Part shown: positions 51,365 through 60,512 of the stretch, piece after piece
Layout: each line of letters opens with the position of its first letter
Position numbering within the stretch: the first letter of the stretch is position 1
Made by a program: the position numbers and the translations under genes
Source of the DNA: Paenibacillus mendelii
GTDB lineage: Bacteria > Bacillota > Bacilli > Paenibacillales > Paenibacillaceae
NCBI RefSeq assembly: GCF_024498075.1
Contig: NZ_JANHOF010000011.1
Location: forward strand, 62,001 to 126,000
DNA: 64,000 nucleotides
Reading direction: 5' to 3'
The notes under the pieces: model-generated
Told to the model about the DNA's origin: nothing
The model's input: only the letters and a program-made list of their open reading frames with translations
Database searches by the model: none

Positions 51365-52222
51365 CTATGCTTCGTCCCAAAGACGTCTAATATTCTGCAA
51401 ACCATACTCGGAACCCGTCCTGCAGTCTTCCATGCCTTCGAATTCGATCGACAAGTAACCGTCATACCCGGAATGCTTAATAACCCGCAGCACTTCACGC
51501 ATATCGATATCGCCCTGTCCGGAAATCGCCCCGCGCAAATAGTTGCCGGCTGTTGTACGGAACCAGCCGCTGCCTGGATTGAGGTAAGATGGACGAAGGT
51601 AGAAATCTTTGATATGAACCATGGATGCGTACGAAATATTGTTCTTCGTAGCGGCCACCGAATCCTCGTCAGCACACATGAAGTTGCCGATATCGAGCGT
51701 TGTTTTGAAATTAGGCCGGTTTACCGCATGAATGAGAGCCTGAACGCGGTCGCTCGCCTGTATGTAATAGCCATGGTTTTCCACGCTGGTTGTGATCCCG
51801 TATTGGGCTGCATAGTCAGCAATACGCTGACAGGCTTCTGCCATCTTCGGCAGATCCGCCTGGAATTGCTTGATCGAAATATCGCTTCTAGAAGCAACGT
51901 CATGTCTCATCAGCTTGACGCCGAGAGCGTTGGCGACGTCTACTTCCTTCATAACTCGCTGTATTTCGTTCTCGTATGCGGATTCATCATCGGCTGTGAG
52001 ATTCGCTCCGATTGCATAGTTAGAAATCGCGATGCCTGATTCCTCTGCTTGCTTACGAATCTGATCGATCAGACCTGGGTTTTGGTTCAGGTCGAATCCG
52101 ATCGGAACGATCTCGATATGTTCTCCCCCATGATTGGAGATCCAAACGATGGCGTCCGTAATGCTCATTTCGTTAGCTTGAATTGCACGGGCCAAGCTGT
52201 ATGAGCTTAATCCAAGTTTCAT
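51365..52222 (-). CDS. TIM-barrel sugar isomerase/epimerase (first copy)
   Basis: The start is the ATG at 52220-52222, nine bases after AAGGTGG, giving 285 residues. It has the same fold: MKLGLSSYSLA, GGEHIEIVPIGF, MRHDVASR, SVENHGYY, KTTLDIGNF, HIKDFYLRP and the last GYLSIEFEGMED strand. The Glu/Asp/His residues in these strands match the metal-binding set of the family. It lies 55 bases after the Gfo/Idh dehydrogenase and 44 before the second isomerase, so the two probably act in sequence or on related substrates. Confidence 0.88.
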   Translation of the reverse strand: MKLGLSSYSLARAIQANEMSITDAIVWISNHGGEHIEIVPIGFDLNQNPGLIDQIRKQAEESGIAISNYAIGANLTADDESAYENEIQRVMKEVDVANALGVKLMRHDVASRSDISIKQFQADLPKMAEACQRIADYAAQYGITTSVENHGYYIQASDRVQALIHAVNRPNFKTTLDIGNFMCADEDSVAATKNNISYASMVHIKDFYLRPSYLNPGSGWFRTTAGNYLRGAISGQGDIDMREVLRVIKHSGYDGYLSIEFEGMEDCRTGSEYGLQNIRRLWDEA

Positions 52223-52277
52223 GTTGTTTCCCACCTTTATCAAATAATCGCATCATTAATGCGAAGTCATGCTGGTA

Positions 52278-53336
52278 TTAGAAATGAACTTCTACGCCTT
52301 TTTCAGCCGATTCATAAATACCGCATAGGATCTTCATAATTTCGAGACCGTCTTCTACAGGGCTAATCGGATCATTGCCCGACTTCACACATTGAACAAA
52401 ATGGTCAATCTCCGCTTGGAAGGCGCGTCCGAAATCGAACCCAACCGAATTCACTTGCGGCGTAATATTAATGATTGTATCGTGCTTTTCGGTCACGATG
52501 CTAATCTCAGGATCGATCTCCAAGCCGCCTTTCGTGCCATACAGCTTCACAGCGCCTTCGTCCTTCTTCGCGTGAAGCGTAAAGCTAACGTCAACGAGAA
52601 GCGATGCGCCGTTCTCGAAACGGATGAGCGCATTCGTCATGTCTTCGACCGTATTCTTCTCCGCATCATAATCCGCCGCTTGATAGAACGACAGGTTCTG
52701 GATATTCGAGCGGTTGCCAAGCTTGCGATATGTATTCCCGCTGACGGATTTCACTTTTGGTTTGCCCATCATATACCAGCAGAGGTCAATCACATGCACA
52801 CCGATATCGATCAAGGGTCCGCCGCCGGAGCGCTCGATATCCGAGAACCAGCCGCCCGGATTGCCTAAACGGCGAATGCTGGAAGCTTTGGCGTAGTAAA
52901 TTTCGCCGACATCCCCGTTTTCAACAAATTTGCGCAGCATTTGGGCATTCGGATCGTAACGGCGTACGAAACCGACTTGAAGAATTTTATCTGAGGCACG
53001 TACGGCTTGTTGAAGATCCATTGCTTCTTCAACGGTACGGCAGAGCGGTTTTTCAACCAAGACATGCTTGCCTGCTTCAATAGCCGCCTTACTGATCTTG
53101 GCATGCGTATTGTTCCAGGTGCAAACGCTTACTGCAACGATATCAGGATTGGCCAGAAGCTCGTTATAGTCCGTATATACTTTGGTAGCCCCATATTTCT
53201 TGGCAGCCTCCGCCGCTCTTTCTTCATTCAAATCACAGATTGCATATATTTCCACTTCTTTATTAGCCTTATAGGCGTTTAAGTGGGATTGCGATATCGA
53301 GCCTGCGCCGATAACGCCAATTTTTAGAATGCTCAT
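52278..53336 (-). CDS. Gfo/Idh/MocA-family NAD(P) dehydrogenase
   Basis: This 352-residue oxidoreductase has the Rossmann motif GVIGAGSISQSHL at 7-19 and the family signature EKPL (about 95-98) containing the catalytic Lys. The C-terminal beta domain holds the substrate-site DIGVHVIDLCWYMMG with the catalytic His/Asp. Such enzymes oxidise inositols, sugars or 3-keto-glycosides. It heads a three-gene operon with two isomerases, with an AraC regulator divergent across 122 bases. Confidence 0.92.
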   Translation of the reverse strand: MSILKIGVIGAGSISQSHLNAYKANKEVEIYAICDLNEERAAEAAKKYGATKVYTDYNELLANPDIVAVSVCTWNNTHAKISKAAIEAGKHVLVEKPLCRTVEEAMDLQQAVRASDKILQVGFVRRYDPNAQMLRKFVENGDVGEIYYAKASSIRRLGNPGGWFSDIERSGGGPLIDIGVHVIDLCWYMMGKPKVKSVSGNTYRKLGNRSNIQNLSFYQAADYDAEKNTVEDMTNALIRFENGASLLVDVSFTLHAKKDEGAVKLYGTKGGLEIDPEISIVTEKHDTIINITPQVNSVGFDFGRAFQAEIDHFVQCVKSGNDPISPVEDGLEIMKILCGIYESAEKGVEVHF

Positions 53337-53458
53337 CTCTTTTTATTGCTCCTCTCTACTTTTTTATCTTATGTCTGTATTATAATAGCTAGAGGTTAGA
53401 AAACCATGTATAGCATTGCCATTGTTTTGTACTATTGTGCTCTAATGAGGTGATGGAA
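53337..53458. promoter_or_regulatory. Divergent control region, dehydrogenase operon/AraC
   Basis: This 122-base region contains a TATAAT-like -10 (minus strand, near 53380) but no consensus -35. The AraC protein encoded on the right probably binds here. Confidence 0.4.
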
Positions 53459-54337
53459 TTGGAAAAATTGTTGTCGCACCGCGAACCGATGGATATGCCT
53501 GATCCTTTATTCCCGATCAAGCTGCATCGGACCCACGCGAATGAATATGGATCATTATTATTTAACCATCATTGGCACGAACATATTGAGTTTCTGTTTT
53601 TTATTGAAGGCGAGGCGATGATTGAATGCAATTCGGAACGGCTCTATGTGAGTGCCGGCGATCTGGTCGTCCTGAATAGTACCGATCTCCATCATGGCAT
53701 CAACTTATCCGACAATTTGTTTTATTTTGCGGTCATTGCCGATCCTTCTCTATTGCATAGTCGATCCGTGGACGCCGTTGAGATGAAATATATTACGCCG
53801 ATTACGCAGAACCGTATTTCCTTTCAGAATAAGATCACCAATGATCCCGAGATCAATTCCTGCATCCGCTCGCTCATCGAGGAATATGAGAAACGGGAAT
53901 ATGGCTATGAGCTGGCGGTCAAGTCCGATCTGTACCGCTTGTTGTCCATTCTGCTGCGCAAATATATCGTCCGGCTGCTTAAACCTAACGAGTATGAATT
54001 AAGAAGAAAAAACCTCGAGCGGTTCGATCCCATTTATGAGTATATTGAAGAGAACTATCAGTCGAAAATCATGGTCGAAGATCTTGCGAAGCAGGTGAAC
54101 ATGAGCCGCTTCTATTTCTGCCGGTTGTTCAAAGAAATCACAAACAAGACGATTTCGGAATATGTGAATTTCGTGCGCATCAACAAATCGGAGTACTTAT
54201 TGCGCAATACGTCGATGAGTATTTCGGAGATTGCATTAGCGACGGGATTCAATGATATTTATTATTTTAGCCGCTTGTTCAAAACTTATAAGAAGGTCTC
54301 GCCCTCCAAGATCCGTAGAAATCCTGGTGAAATGTAG
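53459..54337 (+). CDS. AraC-family regulator with cupin domain
   Basis: I prefer the TTG at 53459, six bases after GAGGTGA, giving 292 residues; an ATG at 53453 would abut that box, and the frame opens earlier at 53435. The N-terminal cupin (HWHEHIEFLFFIEGEAM) senses a ligand. The C-terminal HTH pair is complete (LAKQVNMSRFYFCRLFKEITN; signature ATGFNDIYYFSRLFKTYKKVSPSKIR). It is divergent from the Gfo/Idh operon, its likely target. Confidence 0.85.
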   Translation: MEKLLSHREPMDMPDPLFPIKLHRTHANEYGSLLFNHHWHEHIEFLFFIEGEAMIECNSERLYVSAGDLVVLNSTDLHHGINLSDNLFYFAVIADPSLLHSRSVDAVEMKYITPITQNRISFQNKITNDPEINSCIRSLIEEYEKREYGYELAVKSDLYRLLSILLRKYIVRLLKPNEYELRRKNLERFDPIYEYIEENYQSKIMVEDLAKQVNMSRFYFCRLFKEITNKTISEYVNFVRINKSEYLLRNTSMSISEIALATGFNDIYYFSRLFKTYKKVSPSKIRRNPGEM

Positions 54338-54426
54338 TCGAGGACGAATACTGGAGGGGAAAAGCTGTACGCAGCCTTCCCCCTTCTTTGGATAAACCGA
54401 TATTTCTTCTGCAATCGGGGCAGCTC

Positions 54427-56127
54427 TTACTCTCCCGAATACAAATAATTCAATCTTCCGTCCGGTGCCGCGTCCCCGTATTGATAGAAATCCATGATAT
54501 CGTCTTCGTTTTGTATATGATCCACCCATTTGAATTCGAATTGCAGCGGATTATCCGTATTGGTTAATCCAAGCATCACTCGAGGAATCGACAGCTGCAG
54601 CTCGTTCTCGCGGACAGCATATTGAACAGTCCCTCGTTCGCTCCAGTTCCATCCCTCTAAGGAATGTTCGACTGTTGTAGTCGAAGCATCGATGACCTTA
54701 CGGTTTACGATGTAGTCGTACCCTTCCCATCCCGTGCCGCGGCTGCCGTTCACATTGATCAACAGCATCATCCAATGTTTATCGGTATGTGGTGTGATGA
54801 TACTGCTCGTACGCGCGTAGAAATAGATATTGTCCTCGTCGTGTGCAACCTTCATCGTATCCAAATCATTGCGGCCCGTATCGTTCTGATAGACCAAATC
54901 GCCATACCCGGGATGATTCCTTGCAGCCGTATCCCCTATAAAGTCATGATATGCTGGCGTTACTGCCGCCCATGCGCTAAAGTCATTCCCGATGGCGATC
55001 GTATGCTGCCCCCCAGCTGACTGCGGCCTCGCCATCCCCTTAAATTGCCGGATATGACCGATCATTTGCAAATAATAATTGTCGTTATATCCGCCCTTCA
55101 TCGGTTCGATATCGCGGCTGAAGTTCAATGTAGCTTGATCCACGAATAGGATTGGGCGTTCTGGCGGCCCTTCCAATCTCATCGCGATCCATTCATTCCA
55201 GCCAGTAATAAAGACGATGCTCGGATCTTCCTTGCGCGCAAATTCCCATTGTTCTTCTATATTATAGCCCACGTATTCAGCACCAGGAGAATCGTCATTC
55301 ACACCATCGTGAAAGCTGCGTCCCCAGTTTACTTCATGATTATAAAAGGGTGTGTCGCTCATCGAACAGGTTGGATGCTGGGCGACGGCAACATTGATAA
55401 TTTCCTTCTCGCCTTCATCGTTATAATAAACCCGCTGCGGACGGAAGAATTCGATCCACGGAAAACCATTCGTCTTCACGTCATGGAACGGCCATTGATT
55501 GAGGCGGATCGTGAAGAAATCATTAATTTCGTCGCTGCACTCCTCGGGATCTCCGATGATGAGTGGTTTGCCTTTCCAATGGAACCATAATTCGGCATGC
55601 CGCCCCGGTTTATATAAGTCCGTATATACCTTTTCGATCGTTTCACCGGAACTGGAGTTTGTGTAGAAGACGATTTGCGGCACTTTATAGCCTTGGATTC
55701 TAACCTCATCCATGATTTCAAACAGTTTATCGTAAATTTTCTTATACGTTGCAGCATTCGTTGTGTCGAAGACGAGAAAATCAATCCCTGCGTTGGTCAA
55801 TAATTGCACATGTTTACGAAGCACCCATGCATCGTCATTCAGGTAATAGCCATATAACGGCTCCCCCCAAAAATGAAAGGCATTCTTCGGTCCCCAGAGC
55901 GGATGGTTCGCATCATGAACGGCCTCTGGGGCCTCCGCGATGATCTTCGTGTTATCGAATGGACCTTTCGTTCCGTGCTGGCCGAGCCATAGGAAATAGA
56001 AGATGCCCACGTAGCGATCTGCCCGCGGCTCGCTAACTTCCCCGTATTGAGGTAACTTTCTTCCAAGGCTGTCTGTTCCTGTTAGTTGATCAATGGAAAC
56101 CGATGATTGCATCTGCTCGATTTTCAT
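54427..56127 (-). CDS. Glycosidase-like TIM-barrel protein, GH71/GH99-like
   Basis: The start is the ATG at 56125-56127, seven bases after GGAGG, giving 566 residues. The N-terminal part has the pattern of GH99-like (and related GH71) domains: YVGIFYFLWLGQHG near 50, a long helix before LLTNAGIDFLVFDTTNA, then VPQIVFYTNS, KPLIIGDP and ITGWNEWIAMRLEG. A C-terminal beta-sandwich of about 180 residues (HDEDNIYFYARTSS) resembles a carbohydrate-binding module of the CBM9 type. No signal peptide is seen, so the substrate is intracellular or the export route is unusual. Exact family not assigned. It is monocistronic. Confidence 0.65.
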   Translation of the reverse strand: MKIEQMQSSVSIDQLTGTDSLGRKLPQYGEVSEPRADRYVGIFYFLWLGQHGTKGPFDNTKIIAEAPEAVHDANHPLWGPKNAFHFWGEPLYGYYLNDDAWVLRKHVQLLTNAGIDFLVFDTTNAATYKKIYDKLFEIMDEVRIQGYKVPQIVFYTNSSSGETIEKVYTDLYKPGRHAELWFHWKGKPLIIGDPEECSDEINDFFTIRLNQWPFHDVKTNGFPWIEFFRPQRVYYNDEGEKEIINVAVAQHPTCSMSDTPFYNHEVNWGRSFHDGVNDDSPGAEYVGYNIEEQWEFARKEDPSIVFITGWNEWIAMRLEGPPERPILFVDQATLNFSRDIEPMKGGYNDNYYLQMIGHIRQFKGMARPQSAGGQHTIAIGNDFSAWAAVTPAYHDFIGDTAARNHPGYGDLVYQNDTGRNDLDTMKVAHDEDNIYFYARTSSIITPHTDKHWMMLLINVNGSRGTGWEGYDYIVNRKVIDASTTTVEHSLEGWNWSERGTVQYAVRENELQLSIPRVMLGLTNTDNPLQFEFKWVDHIQNEDDIMDFYQYGDAAPDGRLNYLYSGE

Positions 56128-56261
56128 AGGCTCTCCTCCATGTATACGTAGTAGAATCAAATGATACCTATTCGATCATCACTTTACTTCCTTCTCTCGA
56201 AAATCAATCCTACATGATTTATTTATGTATAAGTATACTTAAGTATTATGACATAAAAAAT

Positions 56262-56293
56262 GCTGACCGTGAATGATTATAATCACGGTCAGC
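56262..56293 (-). terminator. Terminator of the DUF5696/ABC operon
   Basis: An 11-bp stem (56262-56272 with 56283-56293) is followed on the minus strand by an A and six U residues. It ends the minus-strand operon that begins beyond the right edge. Confidence 0.88.
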
Positions 56294-56312
56294 GCAATTT
56301 TTAAAATCTGAA

Positions 56313-57293
56313 TTACTCAACAAGTCCTGTACGCTCGATCCCCTCTACGAAATAACGTTGTGCAAACATATAAAGTACGAGAGGCGGCAGTACGATCAAT
56401 AATGCTCCTGCCATCTTGATTGGTTCATTCATGTCGAACTGACCTGCAACTAGAGCGTCTTTACTCACCGTTAAATCATTCAGCCTGCCTTGCATGAAAT
56501 CCATCTGCATGGACATGGCCAAGAAGGTCTCGTTCTTCAGATAAAGCGCGGCTTCGAAGTACGTATTCCAGTGCCAGACGAACGAGAACAGGAAGACGAT
56601 TAACATCGCCGGCTTCGCGAGCGGCAGCATAATCTTCCAGTATGTCCGCAGCGCCCCCGCGCCGTCCATTCTTGCCGATTCTTCCATCTCCTTAGGCAGC
56701 GTCGAGAAGAACTGCCGGAAGATGATGATGAACAACGCTCCTTTGATTCCTTGTGCGAATAGCGCCGGGACGATAAACGGCAGCGGTGAATTCAGCCATC
56801 CCAAATTAGAGAACAGAACGAATAATGGGATTGCCATGGTCTGTGTTGGAATGATGAAGGTCAGAAGTACAATGACAAACAGCACGTTTTTGTACGGTAT
56901 GTGTAATCTTGCGAAGGCATAGCCTGTTAACGCGCAGGAAAACATTTGCAATACCGCCGCTGACACGGACATGAATAACGTATGTCCAAGTGCCTTGAAG
57001 TAGTATAGACCTTTAATCGCATCCGTATAGTTCTCTACCTTCAGCACGCGTGGAATCCAATGCACGGCTGGATCAATCAGATCACTGATGTCCTTGAAAG
57101 AAGTAGACAGCATGTAGAACAGCGGTGACAGGTACAAGACCGAAATGGAGACGAGCATAATATACGTGAAAATTTTGAATATTAAACCATCATTCAATCT
57201 TTGTCCTAACAGCAGCCGTTTGATCCGATCCAGAGACGCTCCAGAAATACCGGGCTTGCCAGGGATCGCTTTCTTTAATATTAGTTTAGCCAT
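56313..57293 (-). CDS. Sugar ABC permease, MalG/LplC type
   Basis: This 326-residue inner-membrane protein has six predicted helices after an unusually long cytoplasmic N-terminus (about 40 residues). The EAA motif is MEESARMDGAGALRTYWKIMLP. It pairs with the MalF-type permease immediately upstream (10-base gap). The ribosome site is imperfect (GGAG two bases before the ATG; AAGGGG further away), which suggests coupling to the upstream gene. It is the last gene of the operon. The ATPase and this pair's binding protein are not in the window. Confidence 0.9.
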   Translation of the reverse strand: MAKLILKKAIPGKPGISGASLDRIKRLLLGQRLNDGLIFKIFTYIMLVSISVLYLSPLFYMLSTSFKDISDLIDPAVHWIPRVLKVENYTDAIKGLYYFKALGHTLFMSVSAAVLQMFSCALTGYAFARLHIPYKNVLFVIVLLTFIIPTQTMAIPLFVLFSNLGWLNSPLPFIVPALFAQGIKGALFIIIFRQFFSTLPKEMEESARMDGAGALRTYWKIMLPLAKPAMLIVFLFSFVWHWNTYFEAALYLKNETFLAMSMQMDFMQGRLNDLTVSKDALVAGQFDMNEPIKMAGALLIVLPPLVLYMFAQRYFVEGIERTGLVE

Positions 57294-57303
57294 GGCTCCA
57301 GAC

Positions 57304-58230
57304 TCACCCCTTTCTCTGATTCAATGATGCGGATACACGTGCTAACAGAGCAACCAATAGGAAGATGATTACGAAATAAATCCATCCCAGCGCGCTAGCG
57401 TAGCCGTAGCCGGTTTTGAGGTTGATCATATTGCTGAGAATATGATTGACGATCGGATTGAACGAATACGTTGATAAATCCACTAGGGTGTAGATCAGAT
57501 TCAGGAAAATGAAAGGCACGATCGCCGGGAACGTAATTTTCCAGAATGATTCCCAAGGTGTTACGCCATCAATCTGCGCCGCTTCATATGTAGAAGGCGA
57601 GATTGTTTTGAATGCTGCCAGGAAGATGATAACCTGCACGCCGGAGTACCACAGCACGAGTATGATTTTGTTTAATACACCAACCATCGGCTCAGCTAAT
57701 GCCGGAGGAAACGTATCATAAATTATTTTGGTCAAATCATACTGTTCCGCAAATGGCAGATCTCCTTGCCCTTGGGCGAACAGCTCCATAAGCACCTTAC
57801 CTGTTGCGAAGATTACCGGCAGGAAGAAGATGGCCCGGAATATCATACGTCCCCGAAACTTTTGATTCAGCAGAATCGCTACGATGAGCGCGAATAATAC
57901 GGTTACTGGAATAATGAGTATGGTTTCGCGCCAAAAATTGAACATCTCGATCGGGAACACGTTGTCGCGCAGAAAGGCATACTTGAAATTATCCCAACCG
58001 ACGAACGTGTACAGTAATCCATTGCCGTCAGGCGAAACCTCCAACTTATGAAAGCTAAGGTAAAGTGAATAAATCATCGGATACGCCATGAAGCACAGGA
58101 CGCCGATGAACCAAGGCAGCAGAAACATATAGCCGGTCAATGCACTTCTGGCCGACTGCGCCCTCTTCTGACGGGCATGCTCCTTCAGGCTCATCTTGTT
58201 TGTTGGCGTTCCCTCATTTAATCCACTCAT
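57304..58230 (-). CDS. Sugar ABC permease, MalF/UgpA type
   Basis: This 308-residue protein has six helices and an EAA motif with YEAAQIDGVTPWESFWKITFP. Its ATG overlaps the TGA of the DUF5696 gene by four bases (ATGA), indicating translational coupling. GGGGG lies upstream. It forms a channel with the following MalG-type permease. A 25-residue polar N-terminus precedes the first helix. Confidence 0.92.
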   Translation of the reverse strand: MSGLNEGTPTNKMSLKEHARQKRAQSARSALTGYMFLLPWFIGVLCFMAYPMIYSLYLSFHKLEVSPDGNGLLYTFVGWDNFKYAFLRDNVFPIEMFNFWRETILIIPVTVLFALIVAILLNQKFRGRMIFRAIFFLPVIFATGKVLMELFAQGQGDLPFAEQYDLTKIIYDTFPPALAEPMVGVLNKIILVLWYSGVQVIIFLAAFKTISPSTYEAAQIDGVTPWESFWKITFPAIVPFIFLNLIYTLVDLSTYSFNPIVNHILSNMINLKTGYGYASALGWIYFVIIFLLVALLARVSASLNQRKG

Positions 58231-60512
58231 CGGCTCACCCCCTGTTCCACGACTTCGAATGACTGGGCGTTCACCGTGTGGCCTTCACTCGTGTACGGCG
58301 CCGCATTGTAATTCACCCAAATCCGGCGTCCATTCTCATACGTTGTCTCGAATACGCCATCTGCTATTTTGCGGTGGTTCTCGATGAAGCTTCCCCATAC
58401 GCCATCTAGTGCAGTAGATAGTGCTTCATATTCTTTGACAATCGATGACTCCAGAGCATCAAATTTAGAACTGAATAAATAGACGTAATTGGTTAATTTC
58501 AAATCCCTCGGATCTGCGTCTGTTACAGCAAAGTATGGCATCGCGCCATATTCAATGGTCCGCAAATACTCTGTAACCGGATTCGTTCGGATATTGCCTG
58601 CAACAGACGTATACGTGACAAGTCCATGCAGGGCGATCGGGTAGAACGGCACCTGCTCGTCAATAATCAAATCATAATTGTACACGGTTGGTAATGATTG
58701 AATATGATCCACATGACCCAGAATATAGGAGAAAGCGCCTGTTGTCGAAACATAACCGGCCGTTTTACGCGCATCATCCAGCATCTGCTTATAAACCTCG
58801 GCTGTCATCTTCCGGTCATAGGGCTCGCTTTTACTGAAATCGCTGTAAATAACTTCTCCAAGCTCATCCAAGGAAATGCCGTCTACCGGGAGTTTCTCAT
58901 AGGTTTTCAGGGCATCATCGAACTCGCTCTTCATGTTAAGAGCACTCGGGCGATAGAAATAGGATGTTTGACTAAACCAGTCTCCAGCATTCTCCCATTT
59001 GATAGCTGTACCATCAACAAGGCGGGCGGCGTCATTCAAGGGAGAAAACCCGTTGCCTACCTTATTGGTTGCCTGCGTATAGGTATCATGCATGATCAGT
59101 CTGTTGCCCTTTTCCTTCAGCTCGGCTGCCAGTTTCTTCAAGCCATCCACTCCGCCTACTGCGGACTCGATCGGGAATCGTTTCGGCAGCGAGCCCTGGA
59201 AGCCGCCTGGCATCCAGCCTCCAACCCCGATTTCCAAGTTGGTAATGCCTTTCTCATGAAGCTTATCCGCAATACCGCCCACCTGATCAAACGTAGTCGC
59301 TACTACGGTCTTGTCGCCCACCGGGCCCGGCTCCGTTGCAGCCATTATAAAGTCGAGAAAGAGCGGCGGTTTACCGGTCTTGCTCTCTAGCTTAGCTGCA
59401 CCGACTTTATTCTCGAGGTATTCCCGGTAAGTCTTCGCCATGCCTACATAATCCGCCTGCTCTTGGCCAAGCAGCTCGTAACGGATTTGGATCGGCTCGA
59501 CGGTTAGCTTGGATTCATAAGCATCTACAGATTTATTCAACCCTGTTGGCTGACGATAAGGCCTGCGCAGATTGAATTTGGAATACACATGATTAAATGC
59601 GGTTTGTAATCCTGCTGGCGATGCATAGATGTTCGCCTTAAACTCGCCCTTCTCGATAATAGCGACAAAAGCGGAGTCCTGACGTTTCAGCCCATAGACA
59701 GGGAAGGCGATTGAATCCCGGGGGAACCACATCCCGATCGGGAAAATAGCTTCATCATCCCCATACACCGGCTGATCGTAAGCTCCAACAATTGCAGGAC
59801 GATCTTTGTTAAAATGAATCAAACCACCCGGGCCATCAGGAACGAATAAGTAGCCCTCTTCACCTGCAGTTGCTGCCCCGAAGAAAGGAAGCGGCTCCAC
59901 AGTGACGATTTGATTTTCCTTCTCTTCCAGAATACCGAGTTCCGGCATATGGAACTGCAAGCCTTCATCGTTTAACTGATATTCAAAGTAAAAGGAAAAA
60001 CCGAGATCCTCAATCGAATACCGGACCCCCACACCGTTATCGATTTTGCGCCATTGTACCTTTGCTTTATGATCGATGGTGTTGGTTAGCTCCGGAAGCG
60101 TGCTCTTTTCCTTCAGGTAACGGAACATGAACGGAGACATTAAATTCGACCGCCAGAGACCTTTCACCTCATCGGCTGCCAGCGCCTCATCGGTCGGATT
60201 ACCATACCACATCTTGCCGTTCTGATCCTGAACTGCAATTAATCCGCGTTCCGGCTCGAACCATAGCGAGCCAGCATTGCTGTTTTCGGAAACCTGATAC
60301 CAGGTTGTATTCCCGTTCTTCATTTGTTCTCCGCCTGGCTTACCGTTCTCGAAGGCAAGCTCGCTGAAGAAGGCTTCTGCACGCTCAGGCGTGTAATCCC
60401 CGAACGACGCTTTCCGGCTCTCTCCAGACATGAGAATGTAGAGGGCGATCAAACCGAGCACAGCGACCAGCGATGCTGGGAAGATGAGCTTGCGCAGAAT
60501 AGCTTTAAGCAC
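58227..60512 (-). CDS. DUF5696 membrane-anchored protein
   Basis: This 761-residue protein starts at a GTG that overlaps the end of the NHL-YIP1 gene by eight bases. A single N-terminal membrane anchor (about 10-30) leaves the rest outside. A beta-rich region (about 45-330) resembling a galactose-mutarotase-like sandwich is followed by a TIM-barrel-like half with VGGWMPGGF and DGISLDELGEVIYSD segments. DUF5696 is known in Paenibacillus-type genomes beside sugar ABC transporters, with no experimental function that I know of. A cell-surface glycosidase or glycan-binding role is inferred. Confidence 0.8.
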   Translation of the reverse strand: MLKAILRKLIFPASLVAVLGLIALYILMSGESRKASFGDYTPERAEAFFSELAFENGKPGGEQMKNGNTTWYQVSENSNAGSLWFEPERGLIAVQDQNGKMWYGNPTDEALAADEVKGLWRSNLMSPFMFRYLKEKSTLPELTNTIDHKAKVQWRKIDNGVGVRYSIEDLGFSFYFEYQLNDEGLQFHMPELGILEEKENQIVTVEPLPFFGAATAGEEGYLFVPDGPGGLIHFNKDRPAIVGAYDQPVYGDDEAIFPIGMWFPRDSIAFPVYGLKRQDSAFVAIIEKGEFKANIYASPAGLQTAFNHVYSKFNLRRPYRQPTGLNKSVDAYESKLTVEPIQIRYELLGQEQADYVGMAKTYREYLENKVGAAKLESKTGKPPLFLDFIMAATEPGPVGDKTVVATTFDQVGGIADKLHEKGITNLEIGVGGWMPGGFQGSLPKRFPIESAVGGVDGLKKLAAELKEKGNRLIMHDTYTQATNKVGNGFSPLNDAARLVDGTAIKWENAGDWFSQTSYFYRPSALNMKSEFDDALKTYEKLPVDGISLDELGEVIYSDFSKSEPYDRKMTAEVYKQMLDDARKTAGYVSTTGAFSYILGHVDHIQSLPTVYNYDLIIDEQVPFYPIALHGLVTYTSVAGNIRTNPVTEYLRTIEYGAMPYFAVTDADPRDLKLTNYVYLFSSKFDALESSIVKEYEALSTALDGVWGSFIENHRKIADGVFETTYENGRRIWVNYNAAPYTSEGHTVNAQSFEVVEQGVSR

